DNA of 64,000 bases from NCBI RefSeq assembly GCF_014698735.1, contig NZ_JACJTQ010000022.1, positions 1 to 64,000 on the forward strand, read 5' to 3'. The translations under genes were made by a program, and so were the position numbers. Of this stretch, positions 36,546-47,030 are shown piece by piece. Origin of the DNA: Anabaena catenula FACHB-362. GTDB taxonomy: Bacteria; Cyanobacteriota; Cyanobacteriia; Cyanobacteriales; Nostocaceae. Within the stretch, counting starts at the first letter, position 1; each line of letters starts with the position of its first letter. The notes beneath the pieces are model-generated. The model searched no databases. It was not told the DNA's origin and was given only the letters and a program-made list of their open reading frames with translations.

Positions 36546-37445
36546 TTAACTTATGCTGTTTTGTACTAGGGGCATAGATATTTGTAACCTAGTCCAATTC
36601 TGTGTTACTTCTTGGGTGATGGGAGAGGGGACAATTTCTAGTTTTCCTTCCATCACTTCTAATAATTTTTGATTGAGTAATAGCTTCATTTCTGAAGACA
36701 AATTGGTATTTTCTTTTTCTAGACTTTCTTTAGATTCAATCAAGTCAATTGGCTCACTCCAAATTACAGCATGACTGGGGATATCTAAACAGATATGAAT
36801 ACAACTATTTGTAGGTAGAATATGAGTAGAAAGATAAATACTACCTTCTTCCATCTGAGAAATTGTAGTTTCTACTAAATTTAGCAATATTTGGCGTAGC
36901 CAGCGCATATCTGCTAAAACATAAATTTCCGGTTCTGGAAGTGTCACAATAAAAGGATAATTGCGATTGGCCGCCAGCATATAAGTTAATTTATGAACTT
37001 CCTGCAAAACTTGAGTTAGCTGTATGGGCTGAATATCTAATTTGTTTGTCCCATGTTCTGTTCTGGCGACACTAAGAATTTCATCAATCATTTTCAACAA
37101 TTTTAGCGATCGCTCATAAGCTTGTCCAACAAATTCTCTTTCTTCTGCGGGATTTTCGCACAAATCGTTCAAAATTAGCTGGTGTAACCCTATTAAACCA
37201 TTCAAGGGCGATCGCAATTCATGGCTAGTCCGCGCCAAAAAACCCGCTTTAAACTGGCTCATTTCCTGTGCCATTTCGTAGGCCAGTTGGCTTTGCTTCA
37301 CTTGTTGTAAAAGTTGAGTTTCTTGCTGTGGTGGAGCGTTTGGAGAAGGAGTGGGTGTAGATTTGGAAGACTGTAGAAATAATCTACAAAAACCTATTCC
37401 TAATCCTATTCCTGTTCCTAGATATAGCCAATTAATAAAATTCAT
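36546..37445 (-). CDS. HisKA-domain protein with degenerate ATPase domain
   Basis: A 299-residue protein. An N-terminal membrane anchor (about 4-24) is followed by a linker and a HisKA dimerisation domain with the phospho-acceptor His75 in 'RTSHELRSPLNGL'. The ATPase half is recognisable but eroded: the N box reads 'ILLNLVETTISQ' without its Asn, no DxGxG is present, and the G2 box reads 'MKLLLNQKLLEVMEGKLEI'. It probably cannot bind ATP normally, so it may be a phosphatase, a dimerisation partner, or a non-kinase. It starts 12 bp after the stop of tsaC on the same strand, which implies cotranscription. Confidence 0.75.
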   Translation of the reverse strand: MNFINWLYLGTGIGLGIGFCRLFLQSSKSTPTPSPNAPPQQETQLLQQVKQSQLAYEMAQEMSQFKAGFLARTSHELRSPLNGLIGLHQLILNDLCENPAEEREFVGQAYERSLKLLKMIDEILSVARTEHGTNKLDIQPIQLTQVLQEVHKLTYMLAANRNYPFIVTLPEPEIYVLADMRWLRQILLNLVETTISQMEEGSIYLSTHILPTNSCIHICLDIPSHAVIWSEPIDLIESKESLEKENTNLSSEMKLLLNQKLLEVMEGKLEIVPSPITQEVTQNWTRLQISMPLVQNSIS

Positions 37446-37457
37446 TATTTTTTAATT

Positions 37458-38036
37458 CTAATTCTGAGCCAATTTAATAGAACCTTGTCGCAAAATCTGC
37501 CAATTAGTCCCAGTCCATTTAGCAACAGTAGAAGGTGTTCCCAAACCTTTGTACTCTGTAGATTCTAAAGTAATAACTTCTGGAAATTGAATGTTTATTT
37601 CGGCTCGATTTTCTAAAGCTGGTTGACCTGATAAATTAGCACTAGTTGTAGCCATTGGCCCAGTTTGCGCCAAAATACTTTGAGCTATTGTATGATTTGG
37701 TACTCTAATGCCAATAGTCGTTGGATCATGAGGATTCATGACTTTAGGAATTGTATTACTAGCTGGTAAAACCAAAGTCAACGCCCCAGGCCAATATTGA
37801 TTGACAACTTTTTGCCAGATTTGATATTCAATTTCGCTACCTTGAACATAATCCCATAAATCTTCAGCTTTAGCAGCCATTAAAATCAAAGGTTTATCAA
37901 AACTTCTTTGTTTAGCAGCATAAATCAATTCTGCTTGTTCAGGTATAGTGGCCAATGCGGGGACAGTATCTGTGGGGAAACTGATTAGTTTTCCAGTCTT
38001 AGCAGCGTTTATAATAACTTCTAGAGAAACATTCAT
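37458..38036 (-). CDS. tsaC: L-threonylcarbamoyladenylate synthase
   Basis: A 192-residue YrdC/Sua5-domain protein that makes threonylcarbamoyl-AMP from Thr, bicarbonate and ATP, the first step of tRNA t6A37 formation. Supporting motifs are 'SFPTDTVPALA', 'KQRSFDKPLILM' and 'GPMATTSANLSGQPA'. I chose the ATG at 38036; the frame runs open to 38072, but the extra residues are basic and not family-like. tsaD, the transferase of the same pathway, lies at 43717-44760. The histidine-kinase-like gene follows 12 bp downstream. Confidence 0.88.
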   Translation of the reverse strand: MNVSLEVIINAAKTGKLISFPTDTVPALATIPEQAELIYAAKQRSFDKPLILMAAKAEDLWDYVQGSEIEYQIWQKVVNQYWPGALTLVLPASNTIPKVMNPHDPTTIGIRVPNHTIAQSILAQTGPMATTSANLSGQPALENRAEINIQFPEVITLESTEYKGLGTPSTVAKWTGTNWQILRQGSIKLAQN

Positions 38037-38189
38037 AAATTTAGTTTTCCTCCGTGAGTAGGGATTTAGCAATGCGCTTTACTCCTACCTGTAAAATCAC
38101 AATGCAATGATCTCTGAATCACGATTTAGAGATGTTCATGATGTTGATGATTCATATTTATAATAGGAGAATCCCAGATATTTAAAACA

Positions 38190-38296
38190 TGAACATTGAC
38201 CAAAACATCCTGTTCATCATTAAATCCTGTATCCCTTACGGGAGCGTATGGCTAACGCCACGCAAGCTAGAGCCATACATCCTGATTCAGACATTT
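38190..38296. repeat. Nested interspersed repeats
   Basis: 'taaatcctgta' and 'atcctgattcagacat' match the TGTCAGAATCA repeat family, but they are separated by an unrelated block (about 38232-38278). That block carries an 8-bp inverted repeat, GTATGGCT/AGCCATAC, and looks like a second repeat inserted into the first. Confidence 0.65.
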
Positions 38297-38298
38297 CC

Positions 38299-39219
38299 CT
38301 ACTTTTTAAAAGCCACCGCAAAACGCTCAATTCCCGCTAAATCAGCATGAATGGAAATATGACAATAACTACCATTATTTTCCAATAATTCCCGCACTGT
38401 ATCGGCCTGTCCCGCCATCATCTCAATCAACCACACTCCACCAGGACGCAAATATTGAGGGGAAACTGCGATTAAATGACGAATAAAATCTAAACCATCA
38501 ACACCACCATCTAAAGCTAAATGTGGTTCATGTTTAACTACTTCCGGCTGTAAAGTTAGTACCGTATCACTAGGAATATAAGGCGGATTTGATACCATCC
38601 CGCTAAACTGACCTTTCAGCGATTCTAGGGGTTGCCACCAAGAGCCTTGATAAAATTTAATCCGTTCCCCAAAACCCAAATTTTCAGCATTTATTTGAGC
38701 AACAGCCAATGCTTTTGCACTCAAATCAACTGCATGAATTGTGGGATTTGTCAATACTTCAGCTAGTCCCAGAGCGATCGCACCACTACCAGTTCCCAAA
38801 TCCGCCCAATGTTGTTGTGTAGAGACGTTCCATGAAACGTCTTTACATTGGTTAGCAGCGGCCACAGCCAAATCAATCAACATCTCTGTTTCTGGTCTAG
38901 GAATTAAAACCGCACTTGACACTGCGAGTTTAAACCGTCGCCAAGGTGTAACTCCAGCAATGTACTGTACTGGCAAGCGATCATATAAGCGTCTTTGCCA
39001 CAACAGATCTAACTCTTTCAAAGACAACTGCATCTGGATGTGATTCCATGCTTTGAAAGACTCCAAACGCAGTGCCAAACGGTCTAATCCAGCTACTTCC
39101 TGTAACAGCCAATCTACTTCTATCGGTGAGACATCATGAGCGATCGCATTCTGAATTGCAATATTGCGCCATTGCCAAATTTCTACACCAGAAACTACCT
39201 TTGGCTGTTGATTCTCCAT
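38299..39219 (-). CDS. prmC: Release factor glutamine methyltransferase
   Basis: A 306-residue SAM-dependent methyltransferase that N5-methylates the Gln of the GGQ motif in RF1 and RF2. The N-terminal helical domain (about 1-85) is followed by the Rossmann domain with SAM motif 'ADLGTGSGAIALGLAEV' and the catalytic 'SNPPYIPSD'. The start lies 5 bp after the tic22 stop on the same strand, so the two genes are cotranscribed. The neighbouring prfC at 22.4 kb serves the same termination process but is not linked. Confidence 0.92.
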   Translation of the reverse strand: MENQQPKVVSGVEIWQWRNIAIQNAIAHDVSPIEVDWLLQEVAGLDRLALRLESFKAWNHIQMQLSLKELDLLWQRRLYDRLPVQYIAGVTPWRRFKLAVSSAVLIPRPETEMLIDLAVAAANQCKDVSWNVSTQQHWADLGTGSGAIALGLAEVLTNPTIHAVDLSAKALAVAQINAENLGFGERIKFYQGSWWQPLESLKGQFSGMVSNPPYIPSDTVLTLQPEVVKHEPHLALDGGVDGLDFIRHLIAVSPQYLRPGGVWLIEMMAGQADTVRELLENNGSYCHISIHADLAGIERFAVAFKK

Positions 39220-39224
39220 CCTGA

Positions 39225-40028
39225 TTAAGGCTGCTTGGATGGTAAAGTTTTTGGCTTAGGAGCATTATCCTTGGGCAAAGTTCTGATGTATTCTCTAGAT
39301 TCCGGGGATGGAACCAAGACCACTTGGTTTAACCACGAATCGTTTTTATCTTTTAAAGTTTTAATCACCCCATCTACATCTATAACTTGAATATCAGCCG
39401 TAGGAAACTTTGGCTTCACTTGGTTCAATAAACCTTGTGCATCTTGTTTACTCAAGAATAGAGGAATAGTTTGCTGTTTTTCAGCACCCAGTTGAATAGG
39501 TACATACCCTTTATCAGGTGCAAATCTGACTGCGAAAACTGGTACACTCTTAAATTGATCTATTTTTTGACCGCTGGCACGTAGCAAGTCTAAAGCACCT
39601 TTCAGTTCTTGATCTACAGGCTTAAAAGCAAATAAAAGCCGATTTGGCTGGTTTTTGCTTTGTTGCAATTGTTGATAAATTACACCTAAAGGCACAGCAG
39701 TGACTTGTAGTTTCTTTGCCATGTCCTCCATTTTAGGGTCTTTATTTTTGGCATTCCGCAGTTCTTTGATAAAAGCCAAAGCTTCTTGTCGGCTCATATA
39801 TACACCCGTTACTGAGCCGCCTTTTTGACCATTCTGACCATCGGGTAAATTACGACTTAGGGGTAGACCTTTATCATTGGTAATTAAGTAAACAGGTACT
39901 GAGTCTAATTTGTCTTTTATTTGTTGTTCTGATAATGCCTGCACAGGAAGACTGATGCCAACAACACTTAAGAAAAATGTACTCCCTACTAGACCTAAGG
40001 TTGCTCCCCAGCGAACTAATGATTTCAT
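39225..40028 (-). CDS. tic22: Tic22-like periplasmic protein
   Basis: A 267-residue exported protein. The signal peptide ends near 'LPVQALS'. The rest carries two related halves typical of Tic22, with 'VPVYLITNDKGLPL' and 'VPVFAVRF...GYVPIQ' patterns, and a Pro/Lys-rich tail. In Anabaena, Tic22 is a periplasmic/thylakoid protein needed for outer-membrane biogenesis, probably as a chaperone for barrel proteins. This fits the Omp85-linked role of its plant relatives. It is the first gene of a pair with prmC. The ATG start directly precedes the signal peptide. Confidence 0.88.
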   Translation of the reverse strand: MKSLVRWGATLGLVGSTFFLSVVGISLPVQALSEQQIKDKLDSVPVYLITNDKGLPLSRNLPDGQNGQKGGSVTGVYMSRQEALAFIKELRNAKNKDPKMEDMAKKLQVTAVPLGVIYQQLQQSKNQPNRLLFAFKPVDQELKGALDLLRASGQKIDQFKSVPVFAVRFAPDKGYVPIQLGAEKQQTIPLFLSKQDAQGLLNQVKPKFPTADIQVIDVDGVIKTLKDKNDSWLNQVVLVPSPESREYIRTLPKDNAPKPKTLPSKQP

Positions 40029-40455
40029 AATTACTCCTCACTTCAATATCAATAGTTGAATTAACTTAGACAATCCCAAAAATGTGGGAATTTATACAGC
40101 AATAAATAGTTTCAGTTATCTATTAAGTCATTTTATAGGTAAATAACTAGTAGATTTAACTAATTTTTTTTTATTGCCTTGCCATTCACTACGAAATGCT
40201 GTATGCGCCTATTATATTTCTTCCCAAGCTGGGAGTTATATCCCGGACTCTTGATCAGAACAATGCTATTTTATTGTTTTTCTCAGTTATGGGTGACGTT
40301 ATGAATAAATAAATCGTTCCAATTGCGATCGCTTCAATGTGTACGAAAACTAAGCATTATTACTTTATATCAAGTAGGATATTTTTTCATCTGCCTACAT
40401 CAAAACTAATACATATGTAATAAAAAATGCCATTTTTAAGATTTATGCTTACAAA
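40029..40455. other. Intergenic upstream of tic22
   Basis: About 430 bp, AT-rich, with a HIP1 site at about 40326. No gene or clear hairpin was seen. Confidence 0.55.
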
Positions 40456-40529
40456 TCGGGATGACAGGATTTGAACCTGCGGCATCCTGCTCCCAAAGCA
40501 GGCGCGCTACCAAGCTGCGCTACATCCCG
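40456..40529 (-). tRNA. tRNA-Pro (anticodon TGG)
   Basis: On the minus strand, acceptor CGGGATG pairs with CATCCCG, the D-arm is GCGC/GCGC, the anticodon stem is CCTGC/GCAGG around TTTGGGA (anticodon TGG), and the T-loop is TTCAAAT. The discriminator is A; CCA is not encoded. Confidence 0.95.
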
Positions 40530-40772
40530 AAAAAGTCACTCTTGCATCACACAACTTTCATTATGTTTAACTCAAGCACTTCTGTGATTATATCATACTT
40601 CAAACTGATTGCGAAGCCTCTTACCCAGGAAAAATAATATTAGTTCCTAAATAAGAGTTTTAATCTTCACCAGCTAGACGACTGGTTTTCGACTCAGCTA
40701 ATCTATAGTATCACATCTTAGACATCATAGCTGAATTTTACAGTCGCAAGCAGTTTTCTTTCCAATTAAGGA

Positions 40773-41847
<1,075 letters not shown>

Positions 41848-42567
41848 ATGACTTCTGGTTTAAAATCCTCGACACTGGAACTCCTAAAGCGCTTCAACCG
41901 AGCGTTTCCCCAATTCTATGAGCAATTTGTTAGCAGTGAGATTCAACTACAAAATTTGCGTCTGGCATATCGTCTATATAAAACTAGACGCGCAGTTATA
42001 GAGATGAAGCCGGAGGGTAATAAAAGCGCCCTGCATTTCGCGTACCGGAATCAGTCATTTCTCCTCAGCGATATTTTTGGTGTGCTGGCTGCCTATGGGT
42101 TGACTATCCACGGTCTTAGTTTATATGGTCAGATCCGACCACCCATGTTAGTGTTTATCAAACTGCTAGTGTCCCGTGGCAGCAAAGCCTTGACTGAAAA
42201 AACAGCAGAGAATGTTTGCCGTGCCATTCGTGAGGCTTTGGGAAGTCGGTTTGAGGTCGAAGAAATGCTGGCGGTAGAATTTAATCTAAATGCCGGTTTA
42301 GAGCAGGTACAAACCGAGTTCTATGTTGATCCAGTTTTTCATCTTCCCGCCCTAGTCATTGAAGCCGATAATCAACCAGGATTATTTTATAAAGTCATGT
42401 ACGGTATCTGGCAAGAAGACTTGCTGGTAGTCAATGCCAATTTGCTAGTTTGGCGCGGACGGACAAGGCTGATACTCTACTTGTTGGGGCCTAATGAAAG
42501 CCTGATTCCTGAATATCTGGGTAACAAAATTGCTGAAGGAGTGCGACAGAGGTTACTCGGTCGATGA
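41848..42567 (+). CDS. Conserved protein with two ACT-like domains
   Basis: A 239-residue soluble protein. Two segments have the ACT pattern of a ligand-binding beta-alpha unit: 'SFLLSDIFGVLAAYGLTIHGLSLYG' (about 72-96, partly quoted) and 'DNQPGLFYKVMYGIW' (about 174-188). Tandem ACT units of this sort close the GlnD uridylyltransferase, where they sense glutamine, but no nucleotidyltransferase domain is present here. It could be a stand-alone amino-acid sensor. This is family-level inference. The start ATG is 41848; the next gene in the same direction, an alpha/beta hydrolase, begins about 90 bp further on. Confidence 0.6.
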   Translation: MTSGLKSSTLELLKRFNRAFPQFYEQFVSSEIQLQNLRLAYRLYKTRRAVIEMKPEGNKSALHFAYRNQSFLLSDIFGVLAAYGLTIHGLSLYGQIRPPMLVFIKLLVSRGSKALTEKTAENVCRAIREALGSRFEVEEMLAVEFNLNAGLEQVQTEFYVDPVFHLPALVIEADNQPGLFYKVMYGIWQEDLLVVNANLLVWRGRTRLILYLLGPNESLIPEYLGNKIAEGVRQRLLGR

Positions 42568-42659
42568 GTAGAGAAAATTCAAAATCAAAATCAAAATTTT
42601 GAATTTGTCTTTCCCTCTCCGTATTTAGTCGCACCCGCTCTTAGGGGTACGATATAGAT

Positions 42660-43598
42660 ATGGCAACAATAGAAATCTTAGGCGTTCCACACGCATACGA
42701 GCTAACGGCTCCCACCTCTTGCCCCCATGCTTTAGTGTTTATCCACGGTTGGCTAAATAGCCGTGGATACTGGCAACCTGTGATTTCTCGCCTATCAGTT
42801 GATTTGCAGTGCTTGTCTTATGATTTGCGGGGGTTTGGAGAATCATCGTCTCAGACGAAATTAGATTTTAATCGAGCAGAAACTGATTTGAAACTCAATT
42901 ACACAGATCCTAGTGTAGTTAGCTCTCCCTTTGATTTTTTATATTCTCCCTCTGCTTATGCTCAGGATTTAGCAGTTCTTTTGGAACAACTGAATATTTC
43001 CAGTGTTTGGCTGATTGGTCATTCTTTGGGAGGCACTATTGCCCTGTGGACAGCCGCTCAACTACCTGATTGTGTGCAGGGAGTCATTTGTATTAATGCC
43101 GGTGGTGGGATTTATCTTAAAGAAGCATTTGAGCAGTTCCGGTCTGCTGGTCAGAAATTTTTACAAGTCCGCCCACGTTGGCTCTCCCAAGTTCCTTTGA
43201 TTGATTTACTGTTTACCAGAGCGAGTGTAGCACGTCCTTTAGAGCGCGTTTGGGCGCGTCAACGGGTAATTGATTTCCTTGTGGCTGACCCAGAAGCTTC
43301 TCTAGGAACACTTTTAGAATCTACTACTGAGGAAGAAGTTAACCGCTTACCACAGTTAGTGTCACAACTAAAACAGCCGGTTTATTTTTTAGCTGGTGCT
43401 GATGACAAGGTGATGGAACCCAAGTATGTCCGTCATTTAGCTAGTTTTCATCCGCTTTTTCAATACGTTGGCGATAATGTGATTGAAATTCCTGATTGTG
43501 GACACCTGGCGATGTTAGAGCAGCCGGATACTGTTGCCCATCATATCCGGTCATTAGTGATGGGTGTTGGCGGTAGCCTGCCGTTAGGCATAGGGTGA
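42660..43598 (+). CDS. Alpha/beta hydrolase
   Basis: A 312-residue alpha/beta-hydrolase fold protein. The oxyanion-hole motif is 'VFIHGWLNSRGYW', the nucleophile Ser lies in 'LIGHSLGGT', and the catalytic His in 'PDCGHLAML'. An acidic residue before it ('GADDKVM') completes a plausible triad. There is no signal peptide, so it is cytosolic. The substrate is not predictable from the sequence. It follows the ACT-like gene in the same direction. The 3' end carries a 'ggcggtagcctgccgttagg' palindrome that supplies the last few codons. Confidence 0.85.
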   Translation: MATIEILGVPHAYELTAPTSCPHALVFIHGWLNSRGYWQPVISRLSVDLQCLSYDLRGFGESSSQTKLDFNRAETDLKLNYTDPSVVSSPFDFLYSPSAYAQDLAVLLEQLNISSVWLIGHSLGGTIALWTAAQLPDCVQGVICINAGGGIYLKEAFEQFRSAGQKFLQVRPRWLSQVPLIDLLFTRASVARPLERVWARQRVIDFLVADPEASLGTLLESTTEEEVNRLPQLVSQLKQPVYFLAGADDKVMEPKYVRHLASFHPLFQYVGDNVIEIPDCGHLAMLEQPDTVAHHIRSLVMGVGGSLPLGIG

Positions 43599-43716
43599 TT
43601 GGTAATGGGTAATGGGTGATTGGTCATTCCTCTCCGTCCCCACATTCCCACGTCCCCGCGTCTCTCCATCTCCCCATCACCACGTCCCCACATCTCCGCG
43701 TCTTCTTTCATTGCAA
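43599..43716. repeat. Low-complexity repeats
   Basis: 'attggtaatgggtaatgggtgattgg' (partly tandem) followed by degenerate 'ccccacgtctccgcgtc' units between convergent genes. Confidence 0.7.
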
Positions 43717-44760
43717 TTAATGTTCATATAAATTCATAACTTGGCTGAGGGGTAGGCGAGAATGTACGCCTAATGTAAGGGTAGATGTGTGACCACGAGA
43801 TAGATGATCTGATGCGGCGCATCCTATCATTGCGGCGTTGTCAGTACAGTATTTTAAGGGGGGGAAGAGGACCCGGAGATTATGCTCGGCAGCAGCAGCT
43901 TGTAAGTATTTTCTTAGCCCACTATTCGCAGCTACGCCACCACCCACTGCAATCGTACTTAGACCATAGTCCCGGGCGCAAGCGATCGCTCTTTTGGTTA
44001 GCGATCGCGCTATAGTTTCCTGAAAGCTGGCCGCTACATCTGCCAACGGTACTTCTCTCCCCTCTTTCTCTAACTGCTGCACCAACCGCAACACTGCTGT
44101 CTTTAAACCACTAAAACTCCCGTCATAGGGATGATAACCTCCACCTGGTAGAGAAATTTTCCCTTCTGGTAGTGCAAAGGCTTGGGGATTTCCTGTTTGT
44201 GCGAGTTTATCAATTATGGGACCGCCTGGATAACCCAACTTTAACAATCGTGCCACTTTATCAAAAGCTTCACCCGCAGCATCATCACGGGTTTCTCCCA
44301 GCGTTTCGTAATTACCACAATCCTTTACATAAATCAAGCTTGTATGTCCGCCTGAAACGAGTAAGCTAAGAAATGGGGGGTCTAAAGTTGACTCGCTCAA
44401 GTAAGTCGCGTAGATATGGCCTTCGAGGTGATGAACCCCCAAAAATGGTTTTTTATGTACCATCGCTAAGGTTTTGGCCGCTGTTAACCCCACCAACAGC
44501 GCTCCTACCAGACCAGGCGCACAAGTGGCAGCGATCCCATCAATTTGCCCCCAATCTCTATGGCTTTGCTCCATTGCTTGCGCTATTTCGTGATTGAGCG
44601 TTTCTAAATGCTGGCGGGATGCTACCTCTGGCACAACTCCACCATACTGCTGATGGACGGGAATTTGCGAGGCTATGATACTGCTGTACACCTGACGATT
44701 GTTTACAATTGCGACAGCAGTTTCATCACAACTGGTTTCGATTGCTAAAACGGTTGGCAT
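43717..44760 (-). CDS. tsaD: tRNA N6-adenosine threonylcarbamoyltransferase
   Basis: A 347-residue Kae1/TsaD/YgjD ATPase of the ASKHA fold that transfers threonylcarbamoyl to A37 of ANN-decoding tRNAs. It begins '[16 protein letters not shown]' and has the metal-binding 'HHLEGH' (about residues 109-114), plus 'LVSGGHTSL' and '[12 protein letters not shown]'. The length is standard. It completes, with tsaC at 37.5 kb, two of the four bacterial t6A enzymes in this window; TsaB and TsaE are not here. Single gene, minus strand, divergent from psaF. Confidence 0.95.
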   Translation of the reverse strand: MPTVLAIETSCDETAVAIVNNRQVYSSIIASQIPVHQQYGGVVPEVASRQHLETLNHEIAQAMEQSHRDWGQIDGIAATCAPGLVGALLVGLTAAKTLAMVHKKPFLGVHHLEGHIYATYLSESTLDPPFLSLLVSGGHTSLIYVKDCGNYETLGETRDDAAGEAFDKVARLLKLGYPGGPIIDKLAQTGNPQAFALPEGKISLPGGGYHPYDGSFSGLKTAVLRLVQQLEKEGREVPLADVAASFQETIARSLTKRAIACARDYGLSTIAVGGGVAANSGLRKYLQAAAAEHNLRVLFPPLKYCTDNAAMIGCAASDHLSRGHTSTLTLGVHSRLPLSQVMNLYEH

Positions 44761-44855
44761 AGGGACTGGGGACTAGGGAGTGGTAAAAAGTAATATATTG
44801 TAACTCTTGCCCGTTGCCTGTTCCCTATCTTTTCGTTGAGAAGCTTTAACTTTTA

Positions 44856-44871
44856 TTTACTTAAACTTTAC
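44856..44871 (+). promoter_or_regulatory. HLR1-like direct repeat upstream of psaF
   Basis: Two TTTAC half-sites (44856-44860 and 44867-44871) lie about 115 bp before psaF. High-light regulatory HLR1 elements, bound by RpaB, use TTTACA half-sites with a 10-bp period; here the period is 11, so the match is weak. Confidence 0.3.
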
Positions 44872-44984
44872 TCGGTTCCCGGCCAAGAGTATGATGACTT
44901 GCTAGTTATCCAAATTAAACACTGTACAAGCCGCTTCGTTTTGTACAAAGAACTTCTTGTTTTGTAATAAAAGGAAACAACTCC

Positions 44985-45479
44985 ATGCGACGATTGTTTG
45001 CTTTGATTTTAGCGATTGGTCTTTGGTTCAATTTTGCTCCTCAAGCTCAAGCCCTAGGAGCTAACCTTGTACCTTGTAAAGACTCACCCGCATTTCAAGC
45101 ACTAGCACAAAATGCCCGTAACACCACTGCTGACCCTGAATCAGGGAAAAAGCGGTTTGAGCGTTATTCTCAAGCCCTGTGTGGACCTGAGGGTTATCCT
45201 CACCTGATTGTCGATGGCCGCCTTGATCGTGCTGGCGACTTTTTGATCCCCAGTATCCTTTTCCTCTATATTGCTGGTTGGATAGGTTGGGTTGGTCGCG
45301 CTTATTTACAAGCGGTCAGCAAGGGATCTGATTCTGAACAAAAGGAAATTCAAATCGATCTTGGCATCGCACTACCCATTATTTCTTCGGGCTTTGCTTG
45401 GCCTGCAGCTGCACTTAAAGAATTTCTCTCAGGTGAATTAACAGCTAAGGATTCAGAAATTACTGTTTCTCCCCGCTAA
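44985..45479 (+). CDS. psaF: Photosystem I reaction centre subunit III
   Basis: A 164-residue subunit with a cleavable signal peptide (cut near 'PQAQALGA'), a lumenal domain with two Cys residues ('LVPCKDSP', '[12 protein letters not shown]'), and a membrane helix ('[23 protein letters not shown]'; quoted partly). PsaF lies at the lumenal side of photosystem I and is a docking site for plastocyanin or cytochrome c6 in some lineages. 'aaaagga' precedes the ATG. psaJ begins 39 bp downstream and psaL follows, so the three probably form one transcription unit. Confidence 0.97.
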   Translation: MRRLFALILAIGLWFNFAPQAQALGANLVPCKDSPAFQALAQNARNTTADPESGKKRFERYSQALCGPEGYPHLIVDGRLDRAGDFLIPSILFLYIAGWIGWVGRAYLQAVSKGSDSEQKEIQIDLGIALPIISSGFAWPAAALKEFLSGELTAKDSEITVSPR

Positions 45480-45518
45480 TTCATCTGTACTCATTCACTT
45501 GTTTTGGAGACTAAATTC

Positions 45519-45668
45519 ATGGCTGAAAAAAGCGATCAATCAAGCTACTTCGTTAAATTTCTCTCTACAGCACCTGTGGCAGCAACCATTTGGCTGACAA
45601 TCACAGCAGGCATTTTGATTGAATTTAACCGCTTTTTCCCTGACTTACTTTTCCACCCACTACCATAG
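45519..45668 (+). CDS. psaJ: Photosystem I reaction centre subunit IX
   Basis: A 49-residue protein found between psaF and psaL; it is too short for most gene finders. It has the PsaJ pattern '[13 protein letters not shown]' followed by a single membrane helix and the terminal '[14 protein letters not shown]'. It binds chlorophyll and carotenoid next to PsaF. A GGAG ('ttttggaga') precedes the ATG at 45519. Confidence 0.97.
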   Translation: MAEKSDQSSYFVKFLSTAPVAATIWLTITAGILIEFNRFFPDLLFHPLP

Positions 45669-45784
45669 GGTGAAAATGTGATTTAAATCAGTAAACAGTT
45701 AACAGTAAACACTCTGGTAACTGATAACTGTTTACTGACAACTTAAATAAATGCCACGATTCTCATTTAGAGGCAACATAAAAC

Positions 45785-46306
45785 ATGGCACAAGCAGTAA
45801 ATGCATCAAAAAATCTCCCTAGTGATCCTAGAAACCGGGAGACAGTTAGACCTGCTGGACGTGATCCACAGGATGGCAATCTAGAAACCCCAATTAATTC
45901 TTCTCCTTTGGTGAAGTGGTTTATCGGCAATTTGCCTGCTTATCGTCTAGGTCTAACTCCTTTTAGACGGGGACTAGAAGTTGGCATGGCTCATGGTTAC
46001 TTGCTGTTTGGTCCATTTGCTAAATTGGGTCCACTGCGGGATGCTCCGAATGCTAACTTAGCGGGTTTACTGGGTAGTATTGGCTTGGTTGTGATTCTCA
46101 CAGCCTGTCTATCCTTGTATGCTAATAGCAATCCGGCTAAAGCTCTTGCCAGCGTTACTGTTCCCAACCCTCCTGTAGATGCTTTTAACTCTAAGGAAAG
46201 CTGGAATAACTTTGCTAGTGCTTTCTTAATTGGTGGTATTGGTGGTGCGGTAGTTGCTTACTTTTTAACTGGCAACTTGGGCATCATTCAAGGTTTAGTC
46301 GGTTAG
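45785..46306 (+). CDS. psaL: Photosystem I reaction centre subunit XI
   Basis: A 173-residue subunit with three membrane helices that forms the contact between photosystem I monomers. The N-terminal stromal part is followed by 'YRLGLTPFRRGLEVGMAHGYLLFGPF' (partly quoted), and the loop before the last helix contains 'VPNPPVDAF'. A Pro-rich loop of this kind, and a psaF-psaJ-psaL gene order, have been linked to tetrameric photosystem I in heterocystous cyanobacteria. It lies 116 bp after psaJ. The ATG at 45785 gives the usual length. Confidence 0.97.
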   Translation: MAQAVNASKNLPSDPRNRETVRPAGRDPQDGNLETPINSSPLVKWFIGNLPAYRLGLTPFRRGLEVGMAHGYLLFGPFAKLGPLRDAPNANLAGLLGSIGLVVILTACLSLYANSNPAKALASVTVPNPPVDAFNSKESWNNFASAFLIGGIGGAVVAYFLTGNLGIIQGLVG

Positions 46307-46406
46307 TTTGATTTCTAAATCATGGGTAATAGGTAATTGTTCAGTTATTTGTTGCTTTTACCTATTACCCATAAATAAAAAAATAGGTGTGTTGTTAAAC
46401 TGCTAA

Positions 46407-47030
46407 TTATCCAAATAAGACCGCTTCAATTTCCTTTACAGCGGTTTCAAAGTCGTTATTGACGATTTGAATATCAAATTCATCTGCGGCTTTAATTTCT
46501 GTTTGGGCGCGGTGCAAACGACGAACTATAGATTCTTCTGAATCTTGTCCCCGTCCACGTATTCGTTTCTCCAATTCTGAAAATGTCGGCGGCAGAATAA
46601 AAATGCTGAGGGCGCTAGGAAAGGAAGCACGAATTTGTCTTGCCCCTTCTAGCTCAATTTCTAGCACTACTAACTTACCAGACTGAATGTGGTCAAGCAC
46701 TGTGGCACGAGGAGTGCCATAATAGTTACCAGCAAATTCTGCCCATTCCAAGAATTCTCCTTGAGCAACTAATTGTTCAAACTTGCTGCGGCTAATAAAG
46801 TAATAGTTTTTACCGTTTGTTTCTCCAGGGCGCGGAGAACGAGTCGTTAGAGATACTGAATAATACAGTTCTGGATGACGCTGGAGGAGCGTTTGCATTA
46901 AAGTACCTTTGCCAACTCCACTAGGACCTGTCAAAACAATCAGTTTGCCATGAGGCTGGCATTCTTTGGTAGTAGCACCACTATGTATGGGTAAAACTTG
47001 CATGATCCGTTCAACTTGTGAATTAATCAA
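46407..47030 (-). CDS. gmk: Guanylate kinase
   Basis: A 207-residue enzyme that converts GMP to GDP with ATP. The P-loop 'GPSGVGKGT' and GMP-binding '[17 protein letters not shown]' are intact. An alternative ATG at 47003 ('MQVLPIHSG') would shorten the N-terminus by nine residues and is equally plausible. The remA-like gene lies directly upstream in the same direction; the remA-gmk order is widely conserved in bacteria. Confidence 0.95.
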   Translation of the reverse strand: MINSQVERIMQVLPIHSGATTKECQPHGKLIVLTGPSGVGKGTLMQTLLQRHPELYYSVSLTTRSPRPGETNGKNYYFISRSKFEQLVAQGEFLEWAEFAGNYYGTPRATVLDHIQSGKLVVLEIELEGARQIRASFPSALSIFILPPTFSELEKRIRGRGQDSEESIVRRLHRAQTEIKAADEFDIQIVNNDFETAVKEIEAVLFG

